From Erythroxylum novogranatense (Eukaryota; Streptophyta; Magnoliopsida; Malpighiales; Erythroxylaceae), in assembly GCA_029891385.1 (NCBI GenBank), contig CM057228.1, positions 53,469,783 through 53,533,782 of the forward strand: a stretch of 64,000 nt of DNA, in the 5' to 3' direction. How positions within the stretch are numbered: the stretch's first letter is position 1; every line of letters begins with the position of its first letter. This document shows positions 11,450 through 22,919 of the stretch, piece after piece. The notes below the pieces were generated by a model. It was not told where the DNA came from. It saw nothing but the letters and a program-made list of their open reading frames with translations, and searched no databases. Position numbers and translations under genes: made by a program.

Positions 11450-12620
11450 AGTGGTTAGAGAGCAACCCTTTTGTGAAAACATCAGCCACCGACTTGGTAG
11501 TTGGAACGTAACGAACCATCAAATTATCCCACTCGATCTTCTCATGAGCAAAACAGAAATCTACTTTTATGTACTTCGATTGATTATGGAAAATATGATT
11601 GGTCTGTCATATATATATGTGGCAAATAGGTTGCCACGAAATAGTATAGGTGGTCGAGCAATGGGTATGACAAGCTCCCATAGAAGTTATTGAATTGTGG
11701 CAGCTGCAAGGGCTCTATATTAAGCTTCGATTAATGATTTTGCCACAACATGTTACTTTTTGGATGACTAGTTGATATTTTTAGCACAAAATATACAATA
11801 TCCATGTGTGGATCTACAATTGTCAATGTCATCAACTCAATTAGCATTCAATATGAAACTAGAGAACAAGTTGCATATTTGTTGAAGTATAAGCCATGGT
11901 GAATTGTGCCTTTAAGTTACTTGAGAATGTGTTTTACTGCCTGCCAATAAAAGATAGTCGGTGAATGCAAGTATTGACATGCCCGATTAACCGCGTAAGT
12001 TAACTCAGGCCTTGTAATTGTGGCAAATTGCATTATATATACAACATTACAATAAAGACAAGAATCATGAAAAGCTTGGCCAATTGATGACAAGCGACTA
12101 TTAGCATCTATAGGTGTAGAGACATGTTTAGATTCTACCATATCCACTCTATCCAATAATTAAGTCTCGTATATATTTTTCTTGAGACAGAAACATCCCA
12201 TTTGCATCTTAAAGAATTCAATGCCTAGGAAAAAATTAAGCTCACCAAAATAGTTAAGTGCAAACGTGTCATTCAAACTGTTCATAAAATGGTGAATGAA
12301 ATCATGGTCATTTTCCCGAGACATCAACATAGGCCAATAAATATGTGATTGAGTCCCCTTGATGTGTAATTAAGAGTAAACAATCTCAAAAGCAACTCTT
12401 AAAATCATAACCAAGTAAGAATGAGCTTAGCTTTCATAAACCATGCATCGGGAGCTTATTTGAGCCCATAAAAAGCTTTGCAAAGATGACAAACATGGCT
12501 CGAAAACTGAGGATGATGATACCCCAAGGGTTGGGACATATAACCACATTTATTCAAATCATCATGCAAAACTGTGTTATTTATATCAAGTTGACGAGTT
12601 GTCTAACCAAATAATATTGT
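11450..12620 (-). pseudogene. Degenerate copia RT-RNase H fragment, minus strand
   Basis: Read on the minus strand from 12620 down, the translation gives RQLDINNTVLHDDL (RT, normally RQLDVNNAFLHGDL), then KAFYGLK with APDAW, then ANGMFLSQEKYIRDL, then the clear frame at 12156-11917 with STPIDANSRLSS and ITRPELTYAVNRACQYLH, and finally an RNase H remnant (NLFATYIYD) near 11620. These are consecutive landmarks of the C-terminal half of copia Pol. Stops and frameshifts are common, and no LTR could be attached. It is oriented opposite to Copia-1. Confidence 0.82.
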
Positions 12621-12699
12621 AAGATTCAGGACCAAGTATAGCATTTCAAGCTTAACAACAAGACTGAATGATTGGGATGTAATCTTCTAATGAATAAAG

Positions 12700-13665
12700 T
12701 GTTTGTTTCAATAAAAATTTATAAGAAAATGGTTCTCAATATAAGTAGTTGGAGTAAGATGAAATTTGAATAAGTTCAAATCTCATGACAATACAAGTAA
12801 TTAAAATTAATGCCTTTATTGATACATTTGATGTATAATTGAGCTACAAAATGTTGAAAGATTCATTTTCGTGATAAATTCAGATATTTTGTTTTAAAGA
12901 TGATTGTGAATTTATTATGTTTACAAGAAGGATAATGGGAGCATAATTGTCCTCTTCAATGGTAGTTTATAAAGGTATACTACTCATTGAAAACAAAAAT
13001 TTATATTTTCAATTGTCAAATATATGATAGTCTAAGAATAACTCTTATTTGATATGAAAAGGTAACAACTTGATTATAGAAATTAGATCTATAGAGATAG
13101 ATACAGAAGTTGTTTGCCTATTTTAAGTCTAAGCACATAAGAAATGTATTAAAGGTGTTTAGTATTTAAGATATCTCATAGTTATAAAGTATTAAAGATA
13201 TTCATTATTCTATCGTGGGTTGATATTTAAGTTCAAATTTATATGAACATTAACTTTAGAAGTAAATCATTGTTAAGGTATATTTTACTTAGAACAATAT
13301 TATTTTAAATAGGAAAAGTTTCAATGTAGCACTAATTACTATTTAGTAAAATGATTACTTGGATCAAAGAAGTTATTCTAAACTGGTATAATTCCTTACA
13401 TTATTTAGACAATAATGTGATGTAGAAATTAGAGTTATTGGGCATACAAAAGGAGCTAAGGTCTCATCAAAGATTCAAGTATGTATTTAAGTAACTTCTC
13501 TTAATTACAATGATAATTGAGATAAAATTGTAAGATTTAAGCAAATGTTTACTAGAGATTCTTGTAGAATTTTCTCACTAAATCACTTTGGTAACAATAG
13601 CTTAATCATGATATAGTAATATAGTATAGGATACTTAATCAATTGGCCTAATGCAATTAAGAGAT
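12700..13665 (+). pseudogene. Highly degraded copia RT-RNase H remnant, plus strand
   Basis: Weak but ordered traces suggest copia Pol. DDCEFIMFTRR near 12900 fits the NPDEYCVYKK region, with a YVDDILLIGND-like trace near 12980. Near 13440-13490 the trace IQKELRSHQRFKYVFK fits the RNase H segment AKEPRSHQKSKHVLRR. The segment is followed directly by gagattgtta, as in the polypurine tract/LTR junction of the other copia elements. It is much older than Copia-1 or Copia-2. Confidence 0.6.
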
Positions 13666-14401
13666 TGTTAGTTTATGCCCTATAACCAATCAGTTGATTA
13701 TAGTTTAATGACATAAATATTTAAATACACTCTTTATCTTATACAAATTCGGATGTATGTGATAAAGTCCATGAGGTTAATAAATATCATAAATGAAATT
13801 ATGATGGGATCATAATTATGATATTCATATTGTATTTATATACTATCCTTAAATTATTTCTAGTCATTGTTTTATTGAGATTGGACATTAATAGAGTAAA
13901 AAATTAGCATACATTATGTTTCTTTCTTGTTAAAGAAATACTCAATCTAATAAATTAAAGTATAAAGATATTTAAATAAACATTTGAGTGTTTGCTAAAG
14001 AATATATTCACACGAGTGACCCACACGAGAATTCCATTTAGATTTTTACTTGTATATTTTAAACACTCTTATTATGATGATTGTGTAAGTAATTTTTGAC
14101 TTGAAATCTCCAAAATATCTCATACAGAATTGCTATATTTTGATATTATTTATGACCTATTCTAGTCAAAGGTAACTCAGTTGGTAGTCATTAAATATAA
14201 CATGAACTATATGAAGGTTGTTAAGTGATCAATATATGATTTATCACTCTAAAATGATTAAGGAGAATATTATGTTGTTTTGAATTAGTATTGATTCAAA
14301 AAATCCTTAATTAAGGTAGAATAATACTTTGAGAATAACTTTTACATATCATTAGTAAATCAATTACTAATGTTAGAGAACTAACATGATTGGACTCAAA
14401 T
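13666..14401 (+). repeat. Partial 3' LTR of the old plus-strand copia remnant, interrupted by the CACTA element
   Basis: It starts TGTTAGTTTATGCCC right after gagat, like TGTTAAAGTAGTGCCC in Copia-2. It carries diverged copies of LTR landmarks (tccatgaggttaataa, gatgggatcataatt, attgagattggacatta). It is cut at 14401 by the CACTA insertion. A continuation beyond 26918 is likely, but I could not align it. Confidence 0.55.
14399..14401. repeat. Left AAT target-site duplication of CACTA-1
   Basis: It matches 26916-26918 exactly. A 3-bp duplication is the hallmark of CACTA insertion. Confidence 0.9.
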
Positions 14402-14413
14402 CACTACAAGAAA
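14402..14413 (+). repeat. Left terminal inverted repeat of CACTA-1
   Basis: CACTACAAGAAA pairs with the right end at 26904-26915 with one mismatch. Confidence 0.92.
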
Positions 14414-14423
14414 TCAGTGTTTT

Positions 14424-14765
14424 ACCGACGGACATTTCCGTCGGTAAACACGAGATATCCGTCGGTGAAATTAATCACCGACGGAAATTGGTGGAGCAAA
14501 ATTCGGTCGGTGAACTGCCCGAAGCTAAAAATACCGACGGACATTTTCCGTCGCAATGTTACGATGGAATTACCGACCGAAATATTATTGTCGGTATTTA
14601 TTTAACGACGGAATGGTAAGTACAATTCCGTCGGAGAAATATTGCTACGGTCATTCAGTCCGTCGGTGATGCGAAGTTATCTTCAACGACATTTTTCGAC
14701 GGTATAACATACCGTCGGTAACTATGTTAACTTCTCCGACGGATAATTGACCGTCGGTAATGAAT
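14424..14765. repeat. Left subterminal repeats of CACTA-1 (CCGACGG/CCGTCGG)
   Basis: Over about 340 bp the words ACCGACGGA, TCCGTCGGT and variants recur in both orientations more than a dozen times. In En/Spm-type elements such motifs bind the TNPA protein; that role here is inferred from family knowledge. Confidence 0.85.
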
Positions 14766-14999
14766 GATCATTTTTTTCCTTTTTGTTTTTATAATAATGA
14801 TTATATTATATATTCACTTTATTAATTTGTGTTACATTAGAATAATGAATAATGAGAAAATTAAGAATTAATAAAATATAAAAAGAGATTAATTTAATTA
14901 TTAAAAAATAAGAAATAACAAATCTCTTATGTTTTTTTAATTGAAAACACATGACAATGTTATGGTAATTATTGTCGTACTGATCATGGTTGCTCTGAA
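14766..14999. other. AT-rich spacer between subterminal repeats and the TNPA-like gene
   Basis: AT-rich sequence, probably the 3' flank of the minus-strand TNPA-like gene. No other feature is visible. Confidence 0.45.
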
Positions 15000-16825
15000 C
15001 TGTTTCCCCCCCTCTTTAACATTTCCATCTCCTGCCTAAGCTTAGTCATCTCCTCCGCATGCTATTTGTCCTTGGCCATCTGCTCCATCTCCGCTCTCAT
15101 CTTAGTCAGCCGCTCCATCTCCTCTCTCATCTTAGCTGCTTGCTCCATCTGCTCCAGCGACTCTTTGATCTTTGAAACTTGCTGCAGCTCCGCTCTCAGT
15201 TTTTCTGTCATCTGCAGACTAATCTCCTCCCTCACCTTAGCTATGTCCTCTATATGCCGGTGATGTTGAGTAACCAGCTGCTCGTTTTGATTAGCTATCT
15301 GTTCCCTTAATGAGTCCTTGTGGCTCAAGTCCGATACATCATGAGATTGAGATGGCCGGCGATGATGCATTGTACTAGAAAGGAAGAGCGCGAATAACAG
15401 TGTTTGCATATGAGCCTGTGTCGAATATTCTTCCACGACAGCCCCAACCACCCACGACATCAAGATATGTCTCGAGTCTCGCCCACAGAGTTGTTCCTCC
15501 CGAGATTGTCATTGGATATTTTCTTGTATTTGATCCTATTAGGAAACAATCTTTACATTAGTAAATAAGGTATAATTGTTAAGAAATTATTAAAATATGT
15601 TAATTTCACTGACATTCACTTCTCTACATCGACTGTTGATGAAGGTGACACCATCATGTTTCTTCGTGTGGGTATGCACAAATACCTGCATAGGTGTAGG
15701 CTTCGTGCCCAATGCCTTTTCCTAGACGTATAACTTAAATTGTCAGATGTTAACTAGTATTTAAAAAAATTTCGCCAGAGTTTTCTCTGTATATATGATA
15801 TTTGCCCCCTGTTCAACAATGAAAATAACGTCACACAGCCATATGGCACCAGACATTTATATCATAATCACATTCAATAGAGCAAAGCAAGATATATGGA
15901 AAATTGACATAAGAAATTAGATACTTATTAGTCTATGTGCATGCTCGTTGTGGGTAATTGATCCTCCCGTATGCACTGCAAGACTCGGGCCCCCCCGGCC
16001 CTCCACGTCTGTTGGTCGAATTACGCTCAGATATAGACATCGCCGCAGGTGATGTCCAATATTCAGTCCAATGACTTCAAATTTCATCTGAAATATAACG
16101 CGGGCGTGTACCAACCTTGCGTATTTGATTAATTAAGTCGCGATAACGTATGCGAGCTTTTTTTTTCCCATTGTTTATACATGATGGCGTCGAAACGAGA
16201 ATCTCAGTAAAATTCTTTCTGAAATAAGATGAGTAAGAATAACAAAAAGTTAAAATGTTGTATGAACATTATGAATATAAAGCAATGTAACAAGAAAATA
16301 ACTATGATTTTTACCTCAAACTCTTGAAAGTATAATTGCTTTATGGTGTCAGTTAAATTTTTCCACACATAACCCTCTAGTTCAATTCTTTGCTTAAACA
16401 AGGAAGTCATATTTCTTAAAATTGGTCCAGACGGAACCAACCTAACATGTAAAGTGATGTTATCCTATGTACATATTGGTAAAAGTCCATGTTGATAATA
16501 AGCAAATTGTTAAGTGCTTTGAGTTCACTTACTGGTCATTGACAATAGAAACAAACTTTCTTCCATCAGGTCCCTCAGCGCCAGGCTGACGGACGTCTCC
16601 TAATTCCGATTCGCAGGTGTTGGACGATATATGCATTGGGGAAGGGGATGGTGTAGGCTGAGAAGCAGTTGGTGATGCCTCAACTGCAACGCCTGACACG
16701 AGAGGTGGAGAAGGTGAGTCAGTAGGTGCGGCTGATTGTGACGAACCACCTTCACTGTAAGTTCCCCCGAACATGGCTCGAAACCTGGGTCGCATGATGT
16801 CACGTTGTCTCTTCGGTCCCATTCT
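15000..16825 (-). pseudogene. TNPA/Ptta-like (plant transposase, En/Spm) gene, decayed
   Basis: Read on the minus strand, a first exon (16825-16531) begins MGPKRQRD, is Pro/Ser-rich and ends at a GTAAGT donor. A second exon (about 16444-16315) carries KQRIELEGYVWKNLTDTIKQ. Then RYRDLINQIRK and an SDEI-stop-SHWTEYW segment lead to HTGGSITHNEHAHRL near 15960-15930, the conserved HTGGS motif of plant Ptta/En/Spm proteins. KALGTKPTPMQVFVHTH follows near 15700. The C-terminal part (15463-15062) is a strong coiled coil rich in MREEMERLTKMRAEME-type heptads, with a TAG where KDKQHAEEM would continue. A Trp-to-stop in the SHW segment and a frameshift before HTGGS disable it. Exon limits are approximate. 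Confidence 0.8.
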
Positions 16826-16840
16826 TTTCCTGAAATTCAA

Positions 16841-17860
16841 TTTTGCACAATTCTCTACATGTACAACTAATAATTTGAAAGCAATATCAAACTATGGCAA
16901 TAAATGAAGGTTAACAAATTGTTATCAACCATAAATGAATGTTAACACTAATATCAAATATGCACTATTTAACCTTGTCTTACAGATACAACAATAAATC
17001 AACGTGAAAGCAAAGTGTAATTATGTCTGGTAGTACAAAAGCACATTGATCGATTCAATTTTTTTTATTCCATATAACATGGGTGTCGGTAAAGGTGAAA
17101 GAGTCCCCAATGCTTGGGTTCCCGAGAAGGGTTCTCGCACGTTCAAACGCACCAATGGAAACAGTGAAACTTCATCCACCTGCTGTGCGTTGTTGATCAC
17201 ATTCTTGCAATAACATTGTAGCTATGTCTATATTTGTTGAGGAAACAGTAAATGAGTGCCCAGTCTTAGAATGGAAGAATTCTTCTCCGGATGAACTAGT
17301 AACAGGAACAAATCTACCTAAAACGTAATCAGTGAAGAAATGTTGAAACCGTGATATGAACAAACCATTTAAGTAACGAAAACAGTGAGGTTTGTAGTAT
17401 AGTAGAGGAGTTGACAATACCCGATCTTCCTATTGCGTTATAAGCTGGCGTGACATTGCAGTCACCTGTTTCGGCATACATGTCCTCTTTGAGTTTATAG
17501 GAAGCTTAAACATGTAAGATTGACAATAAAATGAGAATATATTTGATAACTTTAATAAATGTTATTAGAGGTTCAAAACACGAAAATAGTCGACGCTCAG
17601 ATCATACTAACAACCTTCAAGTAACAAATCGGTCATTGATGGCAAACGATTGGTACTATAAGATGGAGCGAGATTTGAAGTAGTTTTGCTTCTATGGGAT
17701 GGGACAATTTTGCCACATTCCTCCCAACGGAAAGAATTGTTGCCGTCCGGAACCAATCGCCATATCGACATTCCTTTCCAAAGAAATGCAGTGAAAGCCC
17801 AAACATAATATAATTTAATGAAAAAAAGGTTACTATTTTAGTTCAAATATGCAATTACAA
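16841..17860. other. Region between the two CACTA-1 genes, of unknown content
   Basis: This ~1 kb separates the TNPA-like start from the TNPD stop. In CACTA-2 (62550-62690) the same interval is only about 140 bp, so most of it is extra DNA in this copy. Short minus-strand frames (for example 17417-17172) have no recognisable motif. It could be transposase 3' UTR, an insertion or captured sequence. Confidence 0.5.
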
Positions 17861-17867
17861 ACACAAG

Positions 17868-20800
17868 TCATTCGCTATCAACACTTAAAGGTAAATTACA
17901 ATCATCTTCTTCTTCAGAAGAATAAGAATCAAATTTTGGCTCCTCGTCGGATCGCATACCCTCGTCATCCTCTCCGGATGAAATATCAGCAAATTCTTTT
18001 GATGGATCGTTCAAAGGTTCATTATCGTCAAACGTAACAGATGCATTGATAAATGTCACATCTTCCTGAAACGCCTCACTTTCAAGACTATGCTCTCCTC
18101 TTCTATGTGACTCGTAAACACCTCTAGGTTTAACTTTGCAAACCGCTAACCAATCTGCCTTATCTCGTCGTAAGCTCGGAAAAGGGATGTAACAAACCTG
18201 CTTAGCTTGCACAGCCAAGAAGAAAGGTTCAAATTGACGCAATCTTCTTCGGGTATTGATTTCAACTAAATTGTATTGTGTATGCACCTTTACTCCAACA
18301 TTTGGTGTCGGGTCATACCATTCACATTTAAATATCACACATCGCTTGACTGGCAGTGCAGGGTATTCAACTTCCAGTATTTCTATAATTTTTCTATAGT
18401 AATCCATCGTTTCTCCCTGTATTGCAACCCCACTGTTTATTGTTGACATGTTATGTCCATGACATTCTGTATGATATTTGTACCCATTAATGAAATACAC
18501 CGGGTACGACTTAACAGTTCGTAGAGGTACCTTTGCAATATCAGCAATCATCTTGTTCTCGATTGGATTGTCTAAAACCTAAAAAAAATTTGGCATCGGA
18601 AAGCATTTAGTTTCATGAAAAAAGTAAAATATAACTTCAAATTATAATGAAGATGCATTGTAAGTGACAACTTACATATCTCTCAAACCATCGAGGGAAG
18701 TGTTTCCCAACTTCTTTATTTAAATCATCTTCGGTCATACCCGGCATTATCTCCCGTAATAATGTCTCGTACAATCTAAATACAGAATGACTATTTTAAG
18801 GGATGAAGATGACAGAAACGTAAATACTGAAATATTCATGTGCAACTTACTGCACGAAAGGCAAAAGCTCTTCACAGTTCAATACAATATAACCATGTGC
18901 AGCCTCGATCTCTTCCTCAGTTAACATTCTTCTTGTCGCACACCCAGATGTTCGTCCAGAATATGAAAAGATGAACAAGTTTCCATCCGCATGAATTGTT
19001 CGTCCACCATCGTCATTACGAGGAACGTTTCTTTCTCTTGTATTCACATGAGGCTCAAAATAATACCCACAAAACGTACTCGCTTCCTCCACTAAATAGG
19101 CATTACATATGGAACCTTCAACTCTAGCTTTGTTTTTAACTTTTTTTTAAAGTGATGCAAATACCTACAGGAACCAAATTACTTATTAGAACACATTTCA
19201 CAAAGCTTGTAACTGGAACACGGTAAGTAATATTTGTCTACTTACCGCTCAAATGGATACATCCATCGATATTGAACTAGACCGGCAAGTTTTGCCTCGT
19301 GCGCTAAATGCAAAGGTAGATGCTTCATACAGTCAAAGAAGCTAGGAGGAAAAATGCCTTCTAATTTACACAAAATTACGGGAATTTCATGTTCTAATTT
19401 TTCCATCTCACCAATGTTGATTTCAACTGAGGTTAAGCTTTTAAAAAACAAACTTAACTCTGTTATAGCTTCCCATACCTTAGAAGGTAACAACTCTCGG
19501 AATGCAATTGGGATAAGCCTTTGCATAAATACATGAGAATCATGACTTTTCATCCCAAATAATTTGTACTTTCTTAGATCCACACACTTAGCCAAGTTTG
19601 AAACATATCCATAAGGAAACTTGACACTTTTCAACCATTCACATATAACCTCCTTCTGTCTCCTGTCCAAAGTGTAACATACTTTTGGGTATTTACCTGT
19701 GCGAAGATCTTTATGTAACTCATTTCTTTTGCAAAAAAGTTGCAAATCAGCTCGTGATTTTGCATTGTCTTTTGTCCTCCCCTCAATGTTCATTATGGTA
19801 TTGAATAAGTTGTCAAAGATATTTTTCTCTATGTGCATCACATCTAGATTATGACGAATCAAATTCGTTTTCCAATATGACAATTCCCAAAAAATACTTC
19901 ATTTCTGCCAACCAAAGTTCTGACTAATGGTTGAATTAACATCATCAGCCTTTAATTCTGTCACTTTCAGCAACCCTAATTCTTCAATTTCTTGCAAGAC
20001 CTCTTCACCGGATGTTATCAGAGGCGGCGGGCTGTGAACCGTCCGATTTTTTCTAAACTTATATTTATTGCACCTAAACGGATGATCTGCAGGTAGAAAT
20101 TTTCTGTAATTGTCAAACCAACATATTTTCCCTCCATTAGGCAGATAAAACGATCGTAATCATTGCGACAATAAGGATAAGTTAACGCCCGTCCGAGTTG
20201 ACCATCCAGATAACATGGCAAATGGGAAGTCACTAATTGTACACATCAAAGCTGCTCTCAGCACAAAATTCTGTTTCTTAGATACATCATAAGTTTGAAC
20301 ACCATATTCCCAAAGGTGTTGCAATTCAGCTATCAATGGTTGTAAGAACACATCTATTTTTTGCTTCGGATTTTTTGGACCTGGGACAATCACGGTAAAG
20401 AACATATATGCCGCTTTCATACACATCCAAGGAGGCAAATTATAAGGAGTTATAATAATTGGCCACGAAGAATATTGTTGTCCAGATTGACCAAATGGTT
20501 GAAATCCATCTGTTGACAAACCCAACCGAACATTTCGACTGTCAACCGCAAATTCCACATGCGTGTCATTAAAATGTTTCCATGCCAACCCATCTGATGG
20601 ATGAGTCATTACTCCATCTTTCTGTTCGTGTTCAGCATGCCATCTCATGTGAGACGCAGTCACACCAGAAGCATAAAGCCTTTGCAACCTAGGAGTGAGA
20701 GGAAAATAATACATTCGCTTCCAAGGAACTAATTTCTGTTTCATAGAACGTGTTCTGGCCTTAAACCTAGGTTGATCACAAAATTTGCACTGTTTTAAGT

Positions 20801-21545
20801 TAATATCGCCTCCCTAATACAGCATACATCCCAATCGACAACAGTCAATTTTTTCCACGGGCAACCCAAGACCACGAATAAGTTTCTTCATGTTGTAAAA
20901 ACTATCAACCATTGTATGTTCAACTGGTAATGATTCGTTGTACCACTCAAGAATTTTATCAAAACTGCAATCCGAAATATGACCTTCACTATTTATGTTC
21001 AATATGCAAGCGATTGATGACAACTAAGTCATTGTCTCACAATTTGGCCACAATTCTCGATCTGCTGACTGTAATAAGTCGAAGAATTGTTTTGCCTGTT
21101 GGTTAGGTTCTTCGTCAACATTGTCCCTATTTGTTTCGAATGTATGACCGCGTCCATCGTGCACCATTTGCCTGTAAGAGTTTTTCGGCCCATCACCAAA
21201 ATGTCTTCCATATCCATCCTCAACGTCTTCCTCATTTAAGTTCATAGTCGTAGGTTCTTCAATTCTCCTTGAAGTGCTAGCAACCAAAGGTTCCCCATGT
21301 CGGGTCTACTGAAAATAGTTCGGAACAAACCTTTTTCTCAACAAATGCAACTGAACTTCATCAACCAATAGGAAACATTTGTGCTTGCACTTTTTACATG
21401 GACATCTGATCTTTGGCCCATCCATATATGCACGTTGCGAACAAGCATAATGAATGAACGCATCAACTCCCGCAACAAATTCAGGATTAATGAATCCATC
21501 GCCGGTTAAACGTCTATACATCCAAGATCTATCGTTGGAACTCAT
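17868..21545 (-). pseudogene. TNPD-type CACTA transposase, pseudogene
   Basis: Domains follow the usual CACTA order on the minus strand. A transposase-associated N-terminus (21545-21310) has RSWMYRRL and CPCKKCKHKCF. A Transposase_21 core (about 20780-20020) has SHMRWHAEHE, STDGFQPFG and LPPWMCMK. A DUF4218-type region (19883-19242) has NLDVMHIEKNIFDNL and FPPSFFDCMKHLPLHL. A DUF4216-type region (18551-17868) has YPVYFINGYKYHTE and VIFKCEWYDP, ending in an acidic tail. Clear introns lie at about 19246-19166, 18852-18780 and 18680-18570. Three in-frame TAG codons (21306-21308, 21024-21026, 20814-20816) interrupt one continuous frame. Frameshifts near 20195 and 20090 and a break near 19890 follow. 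Domain assignments come from remembered family motifs. Confidence 0.92.
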
Positions 21546-21814
21546 AACTGGAGAGTTGTTATTCTACAAGATCAAATCCAAAGTTATGCATCTAAGTTAG
21601 GCACATATCTACAAACCAAGTCATAACAGACATGTGTTATAACATGAGCACCTAGCCAAGTTTCATGTCGGAGCTAAGCTACGAAATATTTATATCGAAC
21701 ACAACATATATGATCGTAGATATATATGTAATCATATTGTGGTTGACCACAATGTGATGTTCAATGGATATTCAATATGAATCAGGCAATAAATTTTGTA
21801 ACGAAAGCATAACC

Positions 21815-22790
21815 ACTTACCGAAATTGAAATGCGAAGAAATGTTCCTGAAAGATGATAGAACGGGCAATGTAGAAAGACACGGGCGATGAAGATGATAG
21901 CGCTGCAATGAAACCCTACAATACAATATGTCAAACCTTGATTGGACATATTTTACGCAAGGCATGACATAGCATACTTAATGCTAAACATTTATCATCC
22001 TCACATAATTACACTAACGCGCTCATGTTCTAATTTAAGCTCTTGCAATAGGACGAGAATCCTATTGCAATTTCGGCAGCATTTCTCCTATAATTCGGAC
22101 ACCCCCTTAAAAAATAAGGGTCCCCTGAAAAAGAAACACAGTTCTATCTCAACCAGGAATCACACCTCAAATTCACTATCCGTCCAACATGTGCGTTTTC
22201 AAGTTTTACGCATTTGCAGGTCATCAAATAAAATTTACGGTGAATGTTAACTAGAAGACATCAAATAAAATTTTAGGAACATGTCATACTCAATGCACGA
22301 CATTTATCATCCTCACAAACTTAAACCATCAACTAATATCCTAAATGATTTTCATAATTGTAAGTCACTTCCAAAATAAGATCAGAAGTTAAAACTAATG
22401 AGCTCATGTTCTCATTTAACCATTTAACCATCATGTACTACGATGATCTTATTGAAATTTCGGCAGCACTTCCCCTATAATTGGACATCCCTCTTATCAT
22501 ATAAGGGTCCCCCTGTAATTAACAAACAATTCTATCTCAACCAGTAATCACAACGCAAATTACCTCTCCATACTACATGTATGTTGTGAACTTTCACATC
22601 ATGCAACTCATCACATACACGATTAAGGGACATGCTATGGGAAGTTCATGCACAGCCACATGAATCAAGAGCAGATAACAACAAAAGAAAAGTGGTTAAG
22701 CAATGAACTTAATCGAAATGCAGAGAAGTGCTGCTGAAGTACGTTACTGCAGATGAAGATGATCAAGCTGCAATGAAAACCAACATTAAT
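21815..22790 (-). repeat. Tandemly duplicated upstream region of the CACTA-1 transposase, including a duplicated non-coding exon
   Basis: Blocks at about 21987-22180 and 22303-22570 are diverged copies sharing catttatcatcctcac, ctcatgttct, tttcggcagcac/att, cccctataatt, ataagggtcccc and ttctatctcaacca. A putative 82-nt exon at 21821-21902 (acceptor TTTCATTGCAG, donor CG/GTAAGTGG) has a second version at about 22708-22767 (acceptor TTTTCATTGCAG, GATCATCTTCATC, GCATTTCGATTAAG). The minus-strand transposase starts only at 21545, so these would be 5' UTR exons. Confidence 0.65.
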
Positions 22791-22919
22791 AGTGTCATTC
22801 ATTGCTCAATTGGAAAGCAAAATGAATATTGCTTAAGATAGGATTAAGCAAGGTTTAAGGTTCAATTCAATGCACAACCACTTTCGACGACAGTAACGCT
22901 ATTTCGGTCGGTATTTCCA

